Shown: piece by piece, positions 17,585-26,615 of the stretch
How positions within the stretch are numbered: the stretch's first letter is position 1
How the letters are laid out: every line of letters starts with the position of its first letter
Source of the DNA: Burkholderia ubonensis
GTDB taxonomy: Bacteria; Pseudomonadota; Gammaproteobacteria; Burkholderiales; Burkholderiaceae
Reading direction: 5' to 3'
DNA: 64,000 nt
NCBI RefSeq assembly: GCF_902833085.1
Contig: NZ_CADFEB010000006.1
Location: forward strand, 62,001-126,000
Notes under the pieces: generated by a model
The model's database searches: none
Seen by the model: only the letters and a program-made list of their open reading frames with translations
What the model was told of the DNA's origin: nothing
Translations under genes and position numbers: made by a program

Positions 17585-18655
17585 TCAACGCGCGCGCGGA
17601 TCGAACACGCGGTACAGCGCGTCGGTCAGCAGGTTGACGGTGATGAACATCGCGCCGATCACGAGCGTCGCGCCGAGCACGGCGTTCATGTCGGCGTTGA
17701 GCAGCGCGCCGGTCAGGTACGAGCCGAGCCCCGGCCACGCGAACACGATCTCGGTCAGCACCGAGCCTTCGAGCAGGTTGCTGTAGGTGAGCGCGATCAC
17801 GGTCAGGAGCGGCACCGCGATGTTGCCGAACGCGTGGCGCCAGATCACGCGGGCTTCCGACAGCCCTTTCGCGCGCGCGGTGACGATGTATTCCTGGCCG
17901 AGCTGGTCGAGCATGAACGAGCGCGTCATCCGGCTCAGGTAGGCGACCGAGTAATAGCCGAGGATCGCCGCCGGCAGCGCGATGTGCGACAGCGCGTTGC
18001 GGAACACGTCCCATTCGCCGGCGAGCGCCGCATCGATCAGCAGGCTGCCGGTGCGCGTGTCGACCATCCCGTCGAACACCGGGTCGAGCCGGCCGGGCCC
18101 CGCGACCCAGTGCAGCCGCGCGTAGAACAGCAGCAGGCCCATCAGACCGAGCCAGAACACCGGCACCGAGCTGCCGATCAGCCCGACGAAGCGCGCGACG
18201 TGATCGATCGGCCGGTTGTGCTTCACCGCGGCCGCGACGCCGAGCGGCACGCCGATCGCGATGCCGATCAGCGTCGCGAGCGTCGCGAGTTCGAGCGTGG
18301 CCGGAAACACGCGCTTGATGTCGTCGAGCACGGGGTTCGCCGTCAGCAGCGACATGCCGAGATTGCCGTGCAGCACGTCGCGCGCGTAGATCAGGAATTG
18401 CGTCGCGAGCGGCTTGTCGAGCCCGAGCGCGATGCGTTCGGCCGCGTACGCTTCGGCCGACGCGCGATCGCCGAGGATCGCGAGCACGGGGTCGATCGGC
18501 ACCTTGCGGCCGATCACGAAAGTCAGCGCGAGCAGCCCCGCGAACGTGACGGCGAGCGTGAGCGCCCAGCGCAGCACGCGCAGCGCCCAGCGCACGCCGG
18601 GGCGCCGCGCGGGGAGCGTGCGGAGGGCTTCCAGGGAGGAGAGGGGGGGCGACAT
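17585..18655 (-). CDS. Peptide-type ABC transporter permease (OppB/DppB-like)
   Basis: A 356-residue permease with an N-terminal membrane segment (TLAVTFAGLLALTFVIG), the EAA-type loop (LGQEYIVTARAKGLSEARVIWRHA) and the C-terminal PGLGSYLTGALLNADMN stretch typical of DppB. It is the first transporter gene present here on the minus strand. The binding-protein gene expected just upstream is missing. The next minus-strand gene in that direction is a peptide-binding protein at 33907-35517, beyond the T6SS island. Confidence 0.93.
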   Translation of the reverse strand: MSPPLSSLEALRTLPARRPGVRWALRVLRWALTLAVTFAGLLALTFVIGRKVPIDPVLAILGDRASAEAYAAERIALGLDKPLATQFLIYARDVLHGNLGMSLLTANPVLDDIKRVFPATLELATLATLIGIAIGVPLGVAAAVKHNRPIDHVARFVGLIGSSVPVFWLGLMGLLLFYARLHWVAGPGRLDPVFDGMVDTRTGSLLIDAALAGEWDVFRNALSHIALPAAILGYYSVAYLSRMTRSFMLDQLGQEYIVTARAKGLSEARVIWRHAFGNIAVPLLTVIALTYSNLLEGSVLTEIVFAWPGLGSYLTGALLNADMNAVLGATLVIGAMFITVNLLTDALYRVFDPRAR

Positions 18656-19038
18656 GAGGTGAATCTTATCGCTTCTTTATGAAGCGGCGCCACACAGCAT
18701 CCACATATTCGAAGCCCGCTGGGGCCCGCAGTGCAACCCGCATTTGAACCGGATCAGCCGATGCAGCCCGAAGCGGAAAGCGAAAGCAGTACGAAAAAAG
18801 ATCATCGTGTTCGCGTCGGCACGATGATCGAATGTGCTGAAGCTGGTGTATCCATTCGGACGTTGATGTTGCGCACTCCGGGAAATCAAATGTTCACTTT
18901 GGTTAACGATTTTGCCAAGGAATACAGATGCATTGCGTCGGAAATTGATTTTTCACGTTGCTGCTACTGAGCTACTGCGCTAAAAGTTGCTGGTGCAACG
19001 GTATTGCATCGTTTCGTTCAACAGGATGGGGATGACGC
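18656..19038. other. Left junction of the T6SS island, no confident gene
   Basis: The 383 bases between the permease start and VgrG become AT-rich toward vgrG. Short frames exist on both strands (for example 18731-18970 plus), but none has a ribosome site or recognisable family. A small inverted repeat TGCAA-N5-TTGCA lies at 18994-19008, upstream of vgrG. The region probably carries the island promoter. Confidence 0.45.
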
Positions 19039-21411
19039 ATGAATGCTGTGACGAAAACCCTTGTGGATGCACTGCGCCATCCGAGCGCACGCCTTAGCCA
19101 GCATCTTGGAATATGGATCGGCACGCTCGACGTCGGGCTCGACGTGCTCGACTTCAGGGTGCGCGCGGGGTTCTGCAAGGACTACAAGGTCGATATCACG
19201 GTCACCTCTCCGCATCTCGATATCGACGGCAAGCGGTGCGTCGGGCGGCGTGCGGGCCTGCAGATTGACGAGCGGGTGGCCGTCCCGTCCGTGAACTACA
19301 TCGATCCCGTCGACCATGCCGCAGCCACCTTCAATGGCATCGTCACACGCTGGAAGCGTATCCGTACGAGCCGCGACGAGGCGGCTTACCAGTTGCGCAT
19401 CGAGCCCAGGTTTGCCGCTCTGCTCAAGCGCGTGCATGGCTCGCGGGTATTTCGCGACAAGAGCCTGCAGGAGATCATCACCGAGCTGGTCGTCGATCGG
19501 CAGAACTTCGACGCGTTCGATATCGAATTCAACCTGGAAGGGGCGCAGGAGAAGCTTGAGCAGGTGGTCATGTACGAGGAGTCCGTCTGGAACTTCATCG
19601 CACGTCATTGCCGCCGCAAAGGCATTTTCTGGTTCTACAAACAGGGGCGCGGCAAGCAGGGCCAGCTCGACACTGTCGTATTTGCGGACAATCCGCGCGC
19701 CTATGTGCGTTCGATCGAAGTGCCGCTGATGCCGGATTCCGGCCTCACGGGCAACTGGCACGAGGCGGCGCTTTCACTGAATGGCGAACGTACGCTGGTG
19801 CCGGCCACGATCGAGGTATGGGAGCGCAACTATCGTACGCCGGACGATCCGCTGCGAGCGACGGCGACAGTCTCCGGCGAGGACGGCGACCGATCGATGT
19901 TCGGCCGGATCAACCGTAGCGCGGAATTCCATCTGACGCAGCAAGCGGGCGAGGCGTTGGTGCAGATGCGGCGCGACGAGCAGATTGCCCGTCAGGTCAC
20001 TCTGTCCGGCACCAGCAACGTGAAGGGCCTCATGCCAGGTGTGGTGGTGAAACTCGGCAACAAGAAGATGCCCGGCGCCGAGTACGGGTTCGTGACCACT
20101 TCGATGGAGATGAAGGGCAGCCGTATCAAGCCGGCGCACAACAGCTTCAAGGCGATGCCCGGACATCTCGCTTACCGGCCGAAATTCGACTACGAAGAGC
20201 ATTGGCGTTTTCTGGAAGGGCCCGTCGCCGGCCTTGTAACGACGTTTGACAGCGCGCCCTATGCGTGTCTCGACGAGCACGGGCGCTATCCCGTCCTACC
20301 CAAGTTCCTGCAGGGATCGGATAGCGCCGACAAGCAATTGCTGAATCTGCGCCTTGTGCGTCCGTCATCGTCGTATCAGGGCGGTTTCCATTCACCGTTG
20401 CTGCCGCAGACGGAAGTGCTGCTGCAAGGGGAGCACAACGACGTCGATCGTTTGCATATATCGGGCGCATTGCACGACTATTCGCACCCGGACCTGGTGC
20501 ATGGCGCGCAGGCGATGTTCAGCTACGCGATCTGGCGCTCGCCGCTGCGCGGCGCAGAGATCGTGTTCAACGACCTGCGAGAGAAGGAAAGCGCGCGCAT
20601 CGCCACGGTCTACGGCAAGTCGGCGATGAATCTGGGCCATCTGCTCGACAGCAAGAAATTGAAGCGCGGAGAGGGGATCGACATCACGACTCGCGCGTGG
20701 GGCACGATGCGCGCGGAGAAGGGGCTGTATTTTTCCGCGGACTCGGCGGGGGGCGCCGACACGCCGCACCTCGACATGCCAGCCGCCATCCAGCTACTGA
20801 AGGCAGCGCTGCAGCGCGTGACAGAGCTGGCCGATGCCACGCGGCAGGCGAAGGCCGAACCTGCCGACCGGGCCACGCAGGCGGCGCTGATGGACGGATT
20901 GAACCAGCTTCGTGACGCGGGGCTGCTCGCGAGCGCTCCCGGCGGCATGGCGTTCGTGACGCCGAAATCGGCCCAGCACTCGGCGGGCGAGAACGTGATC
21001 GTCACGGCGGGCAATCACATGGACGTCAGCATCACCAAGCGGTTGCGGATGATGGCCGGCGAGTTGATCTCGCTGTGCGCGCACAAGCTCGGCATCAATC
21101 TGACCGCCGCAAAGGGAAAATTGACGGCTGCGGCGCTGACGGACGGGATGGACCTGTTCGCGCAGAAACAGTTGCGTGTCGCGAGCGAGAGTGCGGATGT
21201 CCAGTTGGCGGCGAAGTCGAAAATCACGCTCAACAGCGGCGGGGCGTCGCTGGTCATCGAAAACGGCAACATGACGTTCCACTGCCCCGGCGCATTCGTT
21301 ATCAAGGCGGCGTCGTTCACCTTCGAAGGGCCGGACAACGTTGCCGTGCCGTTGCCGGTCCTGCCGAAAAGCGGTCTGAAAATTTCCGACCAGTACTCGT
21401 CGTCTCATTGA
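19039..21411 (+). CDS. vgrG: Type VI secretion spike protein VgrG
   Basis: A 790-residue VgrG. The N-terminal gp27-like part includes VTSPHLDIDGKRCVGRRAGL and SVWNFIARHCRRKGIFWFYK. The gp5-like OB region begins around residue 395. A DUF2345-type C-terminal domain (about 640-760, with ENVIVTAGNHMDVSITKRL and LNSGGASLVIENGNMTFHCPG) ends the protein without an extra effector domain. It forms the trimeric puncturing tip and probably carries the effector encoded 4 bases downstream. A GGGGATG ribosome site precedes the ATG. Confidence 0.93.
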   Translation: MNAVTKTLVDALRHPSARLSQHLGIWIGTLDVGLDVLDFRVRAGFCKDYKVDITVTSPHLDIDGKRCVGRRAGLQIDERVAVPSVNYIDPVDHAAATFNGIVTRWKRIRTSRDEAAYQLRIEPRFAALLKRVHGSRVFRDKSLQEIITELVVDRQNFDAFDIEFNLEGAQEKLEQVVMYEESVWNFIARHCRRKGIFWFYKQGRGKQGQLDTVVFADNPRAYVRSIEVPLMPDSGLTGNWHEAALSLNGERTLVPATIEVWERNYRTPDDPLRATATVSGEDGDRSMFGRINRSAEFHLTQQAGEALVQMRRDEQIARQVTLSGTSNVKGLMPGVVVKLGNKKMPGAEYGFVTTSMEMKGSRIKPAHNSFKAMPGHLAYRPKFDYEEHWRFLEGPVAGLVTTFDSAPYACLDEHGRYPVLPKFLQGSDSADKQLLNLRLVRPSSSYQGGFHSPLLPQTEVLLQGEHNDVDRLHISGALHDYSHPDLVHGAQAMFSYAIWRSPLRGAEIVFNDLREKESARIATVYGKSAMNLGHLLDSKKLKRGEGIDITTRAWGTMRAEKGLYFSADSAGGADTPHLDMPAAIQLLKAALQRVTELADATRQAKAEPADRATQAALMDGLNQLRDAGLLASAPGGMAFVTPKSAQHSAGENVIVTAGNHMDVSITKRLRMMAGELISLCAHKLGINLTAAKGKLTAAALTDGMDLFAQKQLRVASESADVQLAAKSKITLNSGGASLVIENGNMTFHCPGAFVIKAASFTFEGPDNVAVPLPVLPKSGLKISDQYSSSH

Positions 21412-21415
21412 AGCC

Positions 21416-23884
21416 ATGATCATCAGCCCTCCCTTTCTGCCCGCATCCGGCCTGACGTCCAACGATGCGTCGAGGCCGGACTCCATGATGGACGCCGTCG
21501 ATCAGTTAGAGATCGGCCATCACGGGGTCTACCCGGTCGCTTTCGATCGGCGTTTTCACGGTGGCATTCATTTGGCGCCGAACGAGCAGAACGAACCCGT
21601 GCGCGCGGTTGCCGACGGTGATGTGGTGGCCTATCGGGTCTGCAAGAACGCCCTGTCCGATGGCAGGTTCGATTCGACGACCGGGCAGCCGGAACTGAAC
21701 TCGAATGCCGGCTTCGTCTTGCTCAGGCACACGACCGACACGGGTGACGGGCGCACGATCACGTATTACTCGCTCTACATGCACCTGCTGGACATGACCG
21801 AGCAGGAAGATATCGCGCCCCAACCGAACGATCCGGCAGCGACCGGATCAGCGAACGCCCTGCCCAAATGGCTGCTCGATACGGCAGAGGGCAAGGATGG
21901 CGTGGTTCAGCCGGGCGGCACGAAAAAGGTGTACCGCAAGGACATGCTTGGTTATGTCGGCCGGCATCAGGGCGTCCGGCATCTGCACTTTGAAATTTTC
22001 ATGGCAGACGATGATTTCACGGCCTGGTTCGAGCAGGACGGCCACAAGGTTCAGCTAGGTGAAAAGAACCCCGTTCAGCCTACGTCGGGCGACTATTGGG
22101 GGCATACGTATTTTGTCATTCCCGGCCCGAAGGATTTCGTGCCGCAGCCGGCGGGCATGAGTGACGCCTGGTTTCCTCGAGTGCCGGGCGGTTCGATTGA
22201 TGAAAACGACACGCTCTATGTCGAGGCCTGGTTCAACAAGGGGCGGCGCTATACGCGGGCGTGGATCGATCGCGGCAACAGTGGCAGCGTCACCTTGCTC
22301 ACGCCTGACCCGGTCGCTGATCCGTACGACAACGACACGAAGCAATACGAGTACGACCTGTATCAGCGTTCGATGGCGCTCTATTCCGATTGCCCGAGCG
22401 ATGGCTACGAGATGCTCCGGTTTGGGCGCATTCTCTCGGACAATCCAACGCTCTCAGGTGCGGCTTGTGATACTTGGGTCGCGGTGCCAGTCGACGAGAA
22501 CGGAAATCAGGGGTATGTCAACATCGCCTCGGAGGCGATCATCAAGCTGTCTGACGCGGACTTTCCGTTCTTCAAGGATTGGCAAAAGGTCGATGAGGAC
22601 AATACGCCGTTCAATCACGATGGACTCTGCGGGTACGATGAGCTCTGCCGTCTGACTGGCGTCGCGGACCCGCAAGCCACGTCAGGCACGATCTCGCCGC
22701 TCGAATACGACAAGAACAACGACGATAGTGCCAACCTGCAACTCGCAGGCTACGTGCGGAACGCAGAGGGCGCGCGCGAAAAGCTTAGGGGATTGGTGTG
22801 CAAGGCACGCAGCGAGTGGGACCCGTCCGACAACGACGAGCGGTATCAGGGATTGAACGACCCGGATGGCTTCTTCGGCAAACAGAAAGATACCAACCCG
22901 GATGGGTACGCCAAGTTCATTGAATTCTTGGGCAAGTTCCAGTTTCTGGATAAGACGCCGCTTGCTGGACAAAAGGTCTGGTTTTTTCATCCGTTAGAAT
23001 TTATTCGGCAATTCAGGAAGTGTGGTTGGTTGAGTCAAAAAGAGCTCCAGCAGATGCTTCCAAGAAATGTCGTGCAAAAGGCGACTCCATGGAAGTGGCA
23101 AAAGGTGAGTCTTCATGGAGCAGCTTCCATGCTTGCAGTGGATAGTCAAAATGCTATTCGTCGGCGACTGGAGCTTAACAATGCGATCCGTAAGTACGGG
23201 ATTCAATCATCCGTACGTATGGCGTGCTTCTTTGGAAATGCAGCAGAGGAGACCCAATGGTTTCAAAAATACCATGAGAGGTCACCATTTTGGTACGCGC
23301 CGTGGGACGGACGCGGGATGCTTCAGCTTACACATTCTAAAAACTACATAAAGTATTGGAAATTCAAGGGAATTTATGTGGGTGCGGACGTAGAAGTTGC
23401 CTTGGATAAGCATACCAAGATGGCTGATGGCAAGAGAAAGCTGCCAAATGGAAAAAAGGGAATGTATGATCCAACTCGTTCGCTAAGCGATGCGTCAACG
23501 CAAATTCCTTCTGAAATTATACAAAGAAGAGATGCGACAGTGAATCCATTTGAGGCGGCAGATAGCGCCGGTTGCTATTGGATTTGGTCCGGAGCGGCAG
23601 GTTGCGCGGACGAGTATTGGAGTCATCAAACTAGTGAATATAAGCCGCTCTTCACGGATCATGGAACCAAGTACTACTATGAAAATAGGGCATTTGGGAA
23701 AGTTGCTGCCACAATAAACACTGGCAAGCCAAATGGCAACTTCACTTCGGTGTGGGACATACAATCTCGATTTCTCGCATTTGCTAACGCTCAAGTAATT
23801 TTGCTTGACATTACCAGCTTTCCGCAGCCTAACGAAAGTGTGTCTACCTATCCCGTCGATTTTGGGCGAGTGGAGGAATCATGA
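21416..23884 (+). CDS. T6SS effector: M23 endopeptidase-like plus GH19 lysozyme-like domains
   Basis: An 822-residue VgrG-linked effector. The N-terminal part (about residues 30-200) is an M23-type domain: HGGIHL at 48-53 (H48, with H52 replacing the usual Asp), YMHL at 121-124 and HLHFEIF at 189-195. The C-terminal part contains a GH19 chitinase/lysozyme-like core: NAAEETQWF at 608-616 with candidate catalytic E611/E612, then DGRGMLQLTHSKNY at 631-644. Both domains would cut peptidoglycan in a target periplasm. Codon and base composition turn AT-rich from about 22,900, so the toxin tail looks acquired separately. The stop overlaps the next start (ATGA). Confidence 0.8.
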   Translation: MIISPPFLPASGLTSNDASRPDSMMDAVDQLEIGHHGVYPVAFDRRFHGGIHLAPNEQNEPVRAVADGDVVAYRVCKNALSDGRFDSTTGQPELNSNAGFVLLRHTTDTGDGRTITYYSLYMHLLDMTEQEDIAPQPNDPAATGSANALPKWLLDTAEGKDGVVQPGGTKKVYRKDMLGYVGRHQGVRHLHFEIFMADDDFTAWFEQDGHKVQLGEKNPVQPTSGDYWGHTYFVIPGPKDFVPQPAGMSDAWFPRVPGGSIDENDTLYVEAWFNKGRRYTRAWIDRGNSGSVTLLTPDPVADPYDNDTKQYEYDLYQRSMALYSDCPSDGYEMLRFGRILSDNPTLSGAACDTWVAVPVDENGNQGYVNIASEAIIKLSDADFPFFKDWQKVDEDNTPFNHDGLCGYDELCRLTGVADPQATSGTISPLEYDKNNDDSANLQLAGYVRNAEGAREKLRGLVCKARSEWDPSDNDERYQGLNDPDGFFGKQKDTNPDGYAKFIEFLGKFQFLDKTPLAGQKVWFFHPLEFIRQFRKCGWLSQKELQQMLPRNVVQKATPWKWQKVSLHGAASMLAVDSQNAIRRRLELNNAIRKYGIQSSVRMACFFGNAAEETQWFQKYHERSPFWYAPWDGRGMLQLTHSKNYIKYWKFKGIYVGADVEVALDKHTKMADGKRKLPNGKKGMYDPTRSLSDASTQIPSEIIQRRDATVNPFEAADSAGCYWIWSGAAGCADEYWSHQTSEYKPLFTDHGTKYYYENRAFGKVAATINTGKPNGNFTSVWDIQSRFLAFANAQVILLDITSFPQPNESVSTYPVDFGRVEES

Positions 23885-24615
23885 AGCATTACGCGATGGT
23901 AATTTTCACGAGCTGGCTCATGATCATATCGGTCGTCAATGATGTATTGGCCGATGAAAGTGCGAAAACGCTTGGATCTGGTGCCAGCATATTCAAGGTC
24001 GATGGACCGGCGTCAGTGCAAGTAAGGATGGGCGATTGCAATTTTTCTATCAGCCTAAAAGACGGTGAGCACGTTAAATACAACGATCCGGATCTTGTAT
24101 TTTATCGCGCATTTGATTCCGTGTCTGATTATGACCTTCCATATCTTAAGCAGGCTGAGATGTATGCTGGGTATGACTGGTGGTTTGAGAAGAATGGTGC
24201 TGCACATATACCGTGGATTGGCTTTATGTGCGAAAACACTTCCGACTTCAAGTGGTCGTCTAATCCTGAGATCGCCGACATTACTCAAGCGTTGCAGGAT
24301 GTTATGGATTCAAATTCCTTAAGATGTCCGGCGGATTTTGACGGTGGAAAATGGATTCCCGCGTCAAAGGAATTTGACGGTCATTTTACAACGCTAGATG
24401 TTGATGGCGCTCAGGGGTTTGTTGTTGATGAGCCATTTGAACGCCACAATCGGAGTTTAGGTGGATCGAGATTTTGTTTTGTTAGCGGCGATAGTGTATT
24501 GGTTGGCGTTTCTGGAGATGGTTTGATGTTGCCGAAAAGGGGTGATGTTTCGATCAATTCAATTTTGGAGATTTTAAAGACATTTAAATTTCCATCTATG
24601 GGTGGGGGTAGATAA
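23881..24615 (+). CDS. Candidate immunity protein, periplasmic
   Basis: A 244-residue protein with an N-terminal hydrophobic signal (MKHYAMVIFTSWLMIISVVNDVLA), predicted to be exported. Its ATG overlaps the effector stop by 4 bases, with GGAGG just upstream. It is notably AT-rich compared with flanking genes and matches the effector tail in composition. Location, export and coupling fit an immunity protein guarding the producer's periplasm from the hydrolase. No family is recognised. Confidence 0.7.
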   Translation: MKHYAMVIFTSWLMIISVVNDVLADESAKTLGSGASIFKVDGPASVQVRMGDCNFSISLKDGEHVKYNDPDLVFYRAFDSVSDYDLPYLKQAEMYAGYDWWFEKNGAAHIPWIGFMCENTSDFKWSSNPEIADITQALQDVMDSNSLRCPADFDGGKWIPASKEFDGHFTTLDVDGAQGFVVDEPFERHNRSLGGSRFCFVSGDSVLVGVSGDGLMLPKRGDVSINSILEILKTFKFPSMGGGR

Positions 24616-24827
24616 TACAAAGCATAATTGAAAATCTTGACTGATTGAGGGGTGATCGAGTTCTCGGGGTTCTTGATGGAATTTAAATCATTGATTTGTG
24701 GCAGGAAACTCCTGAAAAATCCAATGGCAACAGTAAGTTTAAGTTTGCCGTTGATGTGTCGGTGAATTTAGGCCTGGTGATGTGCTGGTGAATCAACTAA
24801 AGTCATACTCAAATAGATAGCCAATAT
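24616..24827. other. AT-rich gap, no gene seen
   Basis: This 212-base AT-rich spacer follows the immunity gene and precedes the PAAR remnant. No ORF with a ribosome site and no terminator was recognised. Confidence 0.4.
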
Positions 24828-24941
24828 ATGCAATCTCCTGTCCGCAAAGGTGGCAAACTGGAACCTGGTGGCGAAGTTACTGGTGGTTCCAAATGGGCCA
24901 TTTTCATGGGTGAACCGTTTGACCGCGATGACATTAGACAA
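24828..24941 (+). pseudogene. Remnant of a PAAR gene N-terminus
   Basis: The first 38 codons (SPVRKGGKLEPGGEVTGGSK and on to about RDD) mirror the start of the intact PAAR gene at 26355 (SPIRKGDKLENGGEVTSGSP). The similarity then stops and the metal-site His/Cys half is missing. It is read in frame into the following exported protein. No ribosome site precedes its ATG. Confidence 0.75.
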
Positions 24942-26210
24942 ATATTCACGCAATCGTTCCTGTCTCTTCCAGTTCGCAAAGCTCTGCTTGTCCTTTGGTT
25001 TTGCTTCACCTCATTTCATTCTGCGTTATGCATGGCCGAGGAAAATGCAGGTGTCGAGCTCACCTACTGGAGCCGATCATTCAGCGGTACGATTGCTGGT
25101 AAACGCGTTAGGGCTGATCTGGAAGCCGTGGGAGGTCACGTCAGCGGTAGTTATTGCTACGAACCCTGCGGCAAAAGTGGCCTGTCCCGAATACAGCTTG
25201 AGGGCCGACAGCAGATGGATCACGTCGATCTGTCGGAAACGGCATACAACAAAAAATCGGAACAGATAGTCAGTGGCAAATGGGCGCTGGTCTTGCAGCG
25301 TACCAGCGGCCAAGGCATCTGGTCATCGCCGGATGGCAAGAAAAGCTGGTCGATCACGCTCATTGAAACAAACAGCGGCAAATATCCATTTCCCTTTGAG
25401 ATCCGCCTACTGGCCAGTGCTGAACCGACATACGGAGACAGCCGCTGTTCGGATCCTCCGCTAATCTCCGAAATCCGGCTCTACAAGAATAGCCGGCTCG
25501 TTCAAACCCTGCCTACGTCCTCGCAAGGTACATGCAGCATGTTCCTGCCAGAGATCGTCGATATCAATTTTGATGGGTACCCGGATCTGATGTTGGCGCA
25601 GTTCCTGCCCGCCGGGCCGAACATTCCCTACGACTACTGGGCTTACGATCCGGTCCAAGGAAAAATGGTCTCGGTTTCCGATGAGATGGTCAGCGTCACG
25701 TCGCCTAATTTCGATCCCGTGAACAAAATCATTTCCGTTTCATGGCGTGCCAGTTGCTGCGAACATGGGGTCACCACGTACCGATGGAAGGGCAAGCATC
25801 TCGTCGAGATTGATACGGCATCCAGCTATTTCCAGCCAGAAATAATTGATGGCAAGCTGGCAATCTGTTACATCATGCCGGCCTACCTGCGCAATGGCCG
25901 AATCGAGTATCCGGATGCCGTTTATCAGCATGGCGCGACCCTGCGTACGACGCCGCGAAAGCTCTCGGACTGCAGCGACGTGTCACCCAATGACCTATCA
26001 GGCCTTCAAGGCAGGGTTGAGATTCAAGTCTGGAGCGGCGAGTCGTCGCCGGCGAAGCTAGTCCGAACGGAGCGATTGCGCTGGAAGAAAACCCCAGTCG
26101 CGGGCGGCAAGACAATGTATTGCCCGGATATCCCCGTCTTCAATCATGGCGCAATCAAGCGGCACCTTTTGAAGGCCCCGGATCAGTGCAGCGACACCTC
26201 CATTGAATGA
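24828..26210 (+). CDS. PAAR-remnant/exported FG-GAP-like protein (XAC2610-like, putative immunity)
   Basis: The 460-codon frame joins a truncated PAAR start (first ~38 codons) to an exported protein. A signal-like segment (VRKALLVLWFCFTSFHSALC, about residues 47-66) is followed by a ~390-residue mature part. The mature part has a calcium-loop-like DINFDGYPDL motif and a YDYWAYDPVQGK strand, the pattern of FG-GAP/XAC2610-related proteins. In Xanthomonas citri, XAC2610 inhibits a GH19 lysozyme effector, which makes an immunity role against the GH19-like effector upstream attractive. The true start of the exported part is unclear; no good ATG with a ribosome site precedes the signal. Confidence 0.6.
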   Translation: MQSPVRKGGKLEPGGEVTGGSKWAIFMGEPFDRDDIRQIFTQSFLSLPVRKALLVLWFCFTSFHSALCMAEENAGVELTYWSRSFSGTIAGKRVRADLEAVGGHVSGSYCYEPCGKSGLSRIQLEGRQQMDHVDLSETAYNKKSEQIVSGKWALVLQRTSGQGIWSSPDGKKSWSITLIETNSGKYPFPFEIRLLASAEPTYGDSRCSDPPLISEIRLYKNSRLVQTLPTSSQGTCSMFLPEIVDINFDGYPDLMLAQFLPAGPNIPYDYWAYDPVQGKMVSVSDEMVSVTSPNFDPVNKIISVSWRASCCEHGVTTYRWKGKHLVEIDTASSYFQPEIIDGKLAICYIMPAYLRNGRIEYPDAVYQHGATLRTTPRKLSDCSDVSPNDLSGLQGRVEIQVWSGESSPAKLVRTERLRWKKTPVAGGKTMYCPDIPVFNHGAIKRHLLKAPDQCSDTSIE

Positions 26211-26354
26211 ATATCGCACGACACGCCCGAAGGGCAAATAGATTGCACGTGTAGAGCCTGTCCAAGGGTGTGGAATTCAGGGCAATCGACGTGTCGCGAC
26301 GACGTATGACACACGTGCGGTCTTGCTAAATAACCCGGAAATGGCGTTCCCAAA

Positions 26355-26615
26355 ATGAAATCTCCCATCCGCAAAGGCGACAAACTCGAAAACGGTGGCG
26401 AAGTCACCAGCGGCTCCCCGTGGACCGTATTCATGAGCAGGCCGCTTGCCCGCAAGGGCGACGACGCAATTTGCGACCAGCACGGACCGACCACCATTGA
26501 CGAAGGCTACGAGCGGTTTCCCGATCGTGACGGCAAATTCGTCGCCATGCATCACCACCGCTGTGCCTGCGGGTGCCGGCTGATTTCGTCGCTGCAGAAC
26601 GTCAATATTGCCTGA
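26355..26615 (+). CDS. PAAR-domain spike-tip protein
   Basis: An 86-residue single-domain PAAR protein. It opens SPIRKGDKLENGGEVTSGS and has the Zn-binding-type pattern DDAICDQHGPTTIDEGY with later HHHRCACGC. It should cap VgrG and sharpen the T6SS tip. Its stop overlaps the next gene's start (TGATG at 26613-26617), indicating translational coupling to the membrane protein. Confidence 0.9.
   Translation: MKSPIRKGDKLENGGEVTSGSPWTVFMSRPLARKGDDAICDQHGPTTIDEGYERFPDRDGKFVAMHHHRCACGCRLISSLQNVNIA

Noticed and set aside
18731..18970. 79-residue plus-strand frame before vgrG
   Set aside because: Starts at GTG without a ribosome site and shows no family resemblance; cysteine/charge pattern not convincing.
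18994..19008. Possible sigma-54 promoter before vgrG (TGGTGCAACGGTATTGCA)
   Set aside because: The GG and GC doublets are 12 bases apart, not the required 10.
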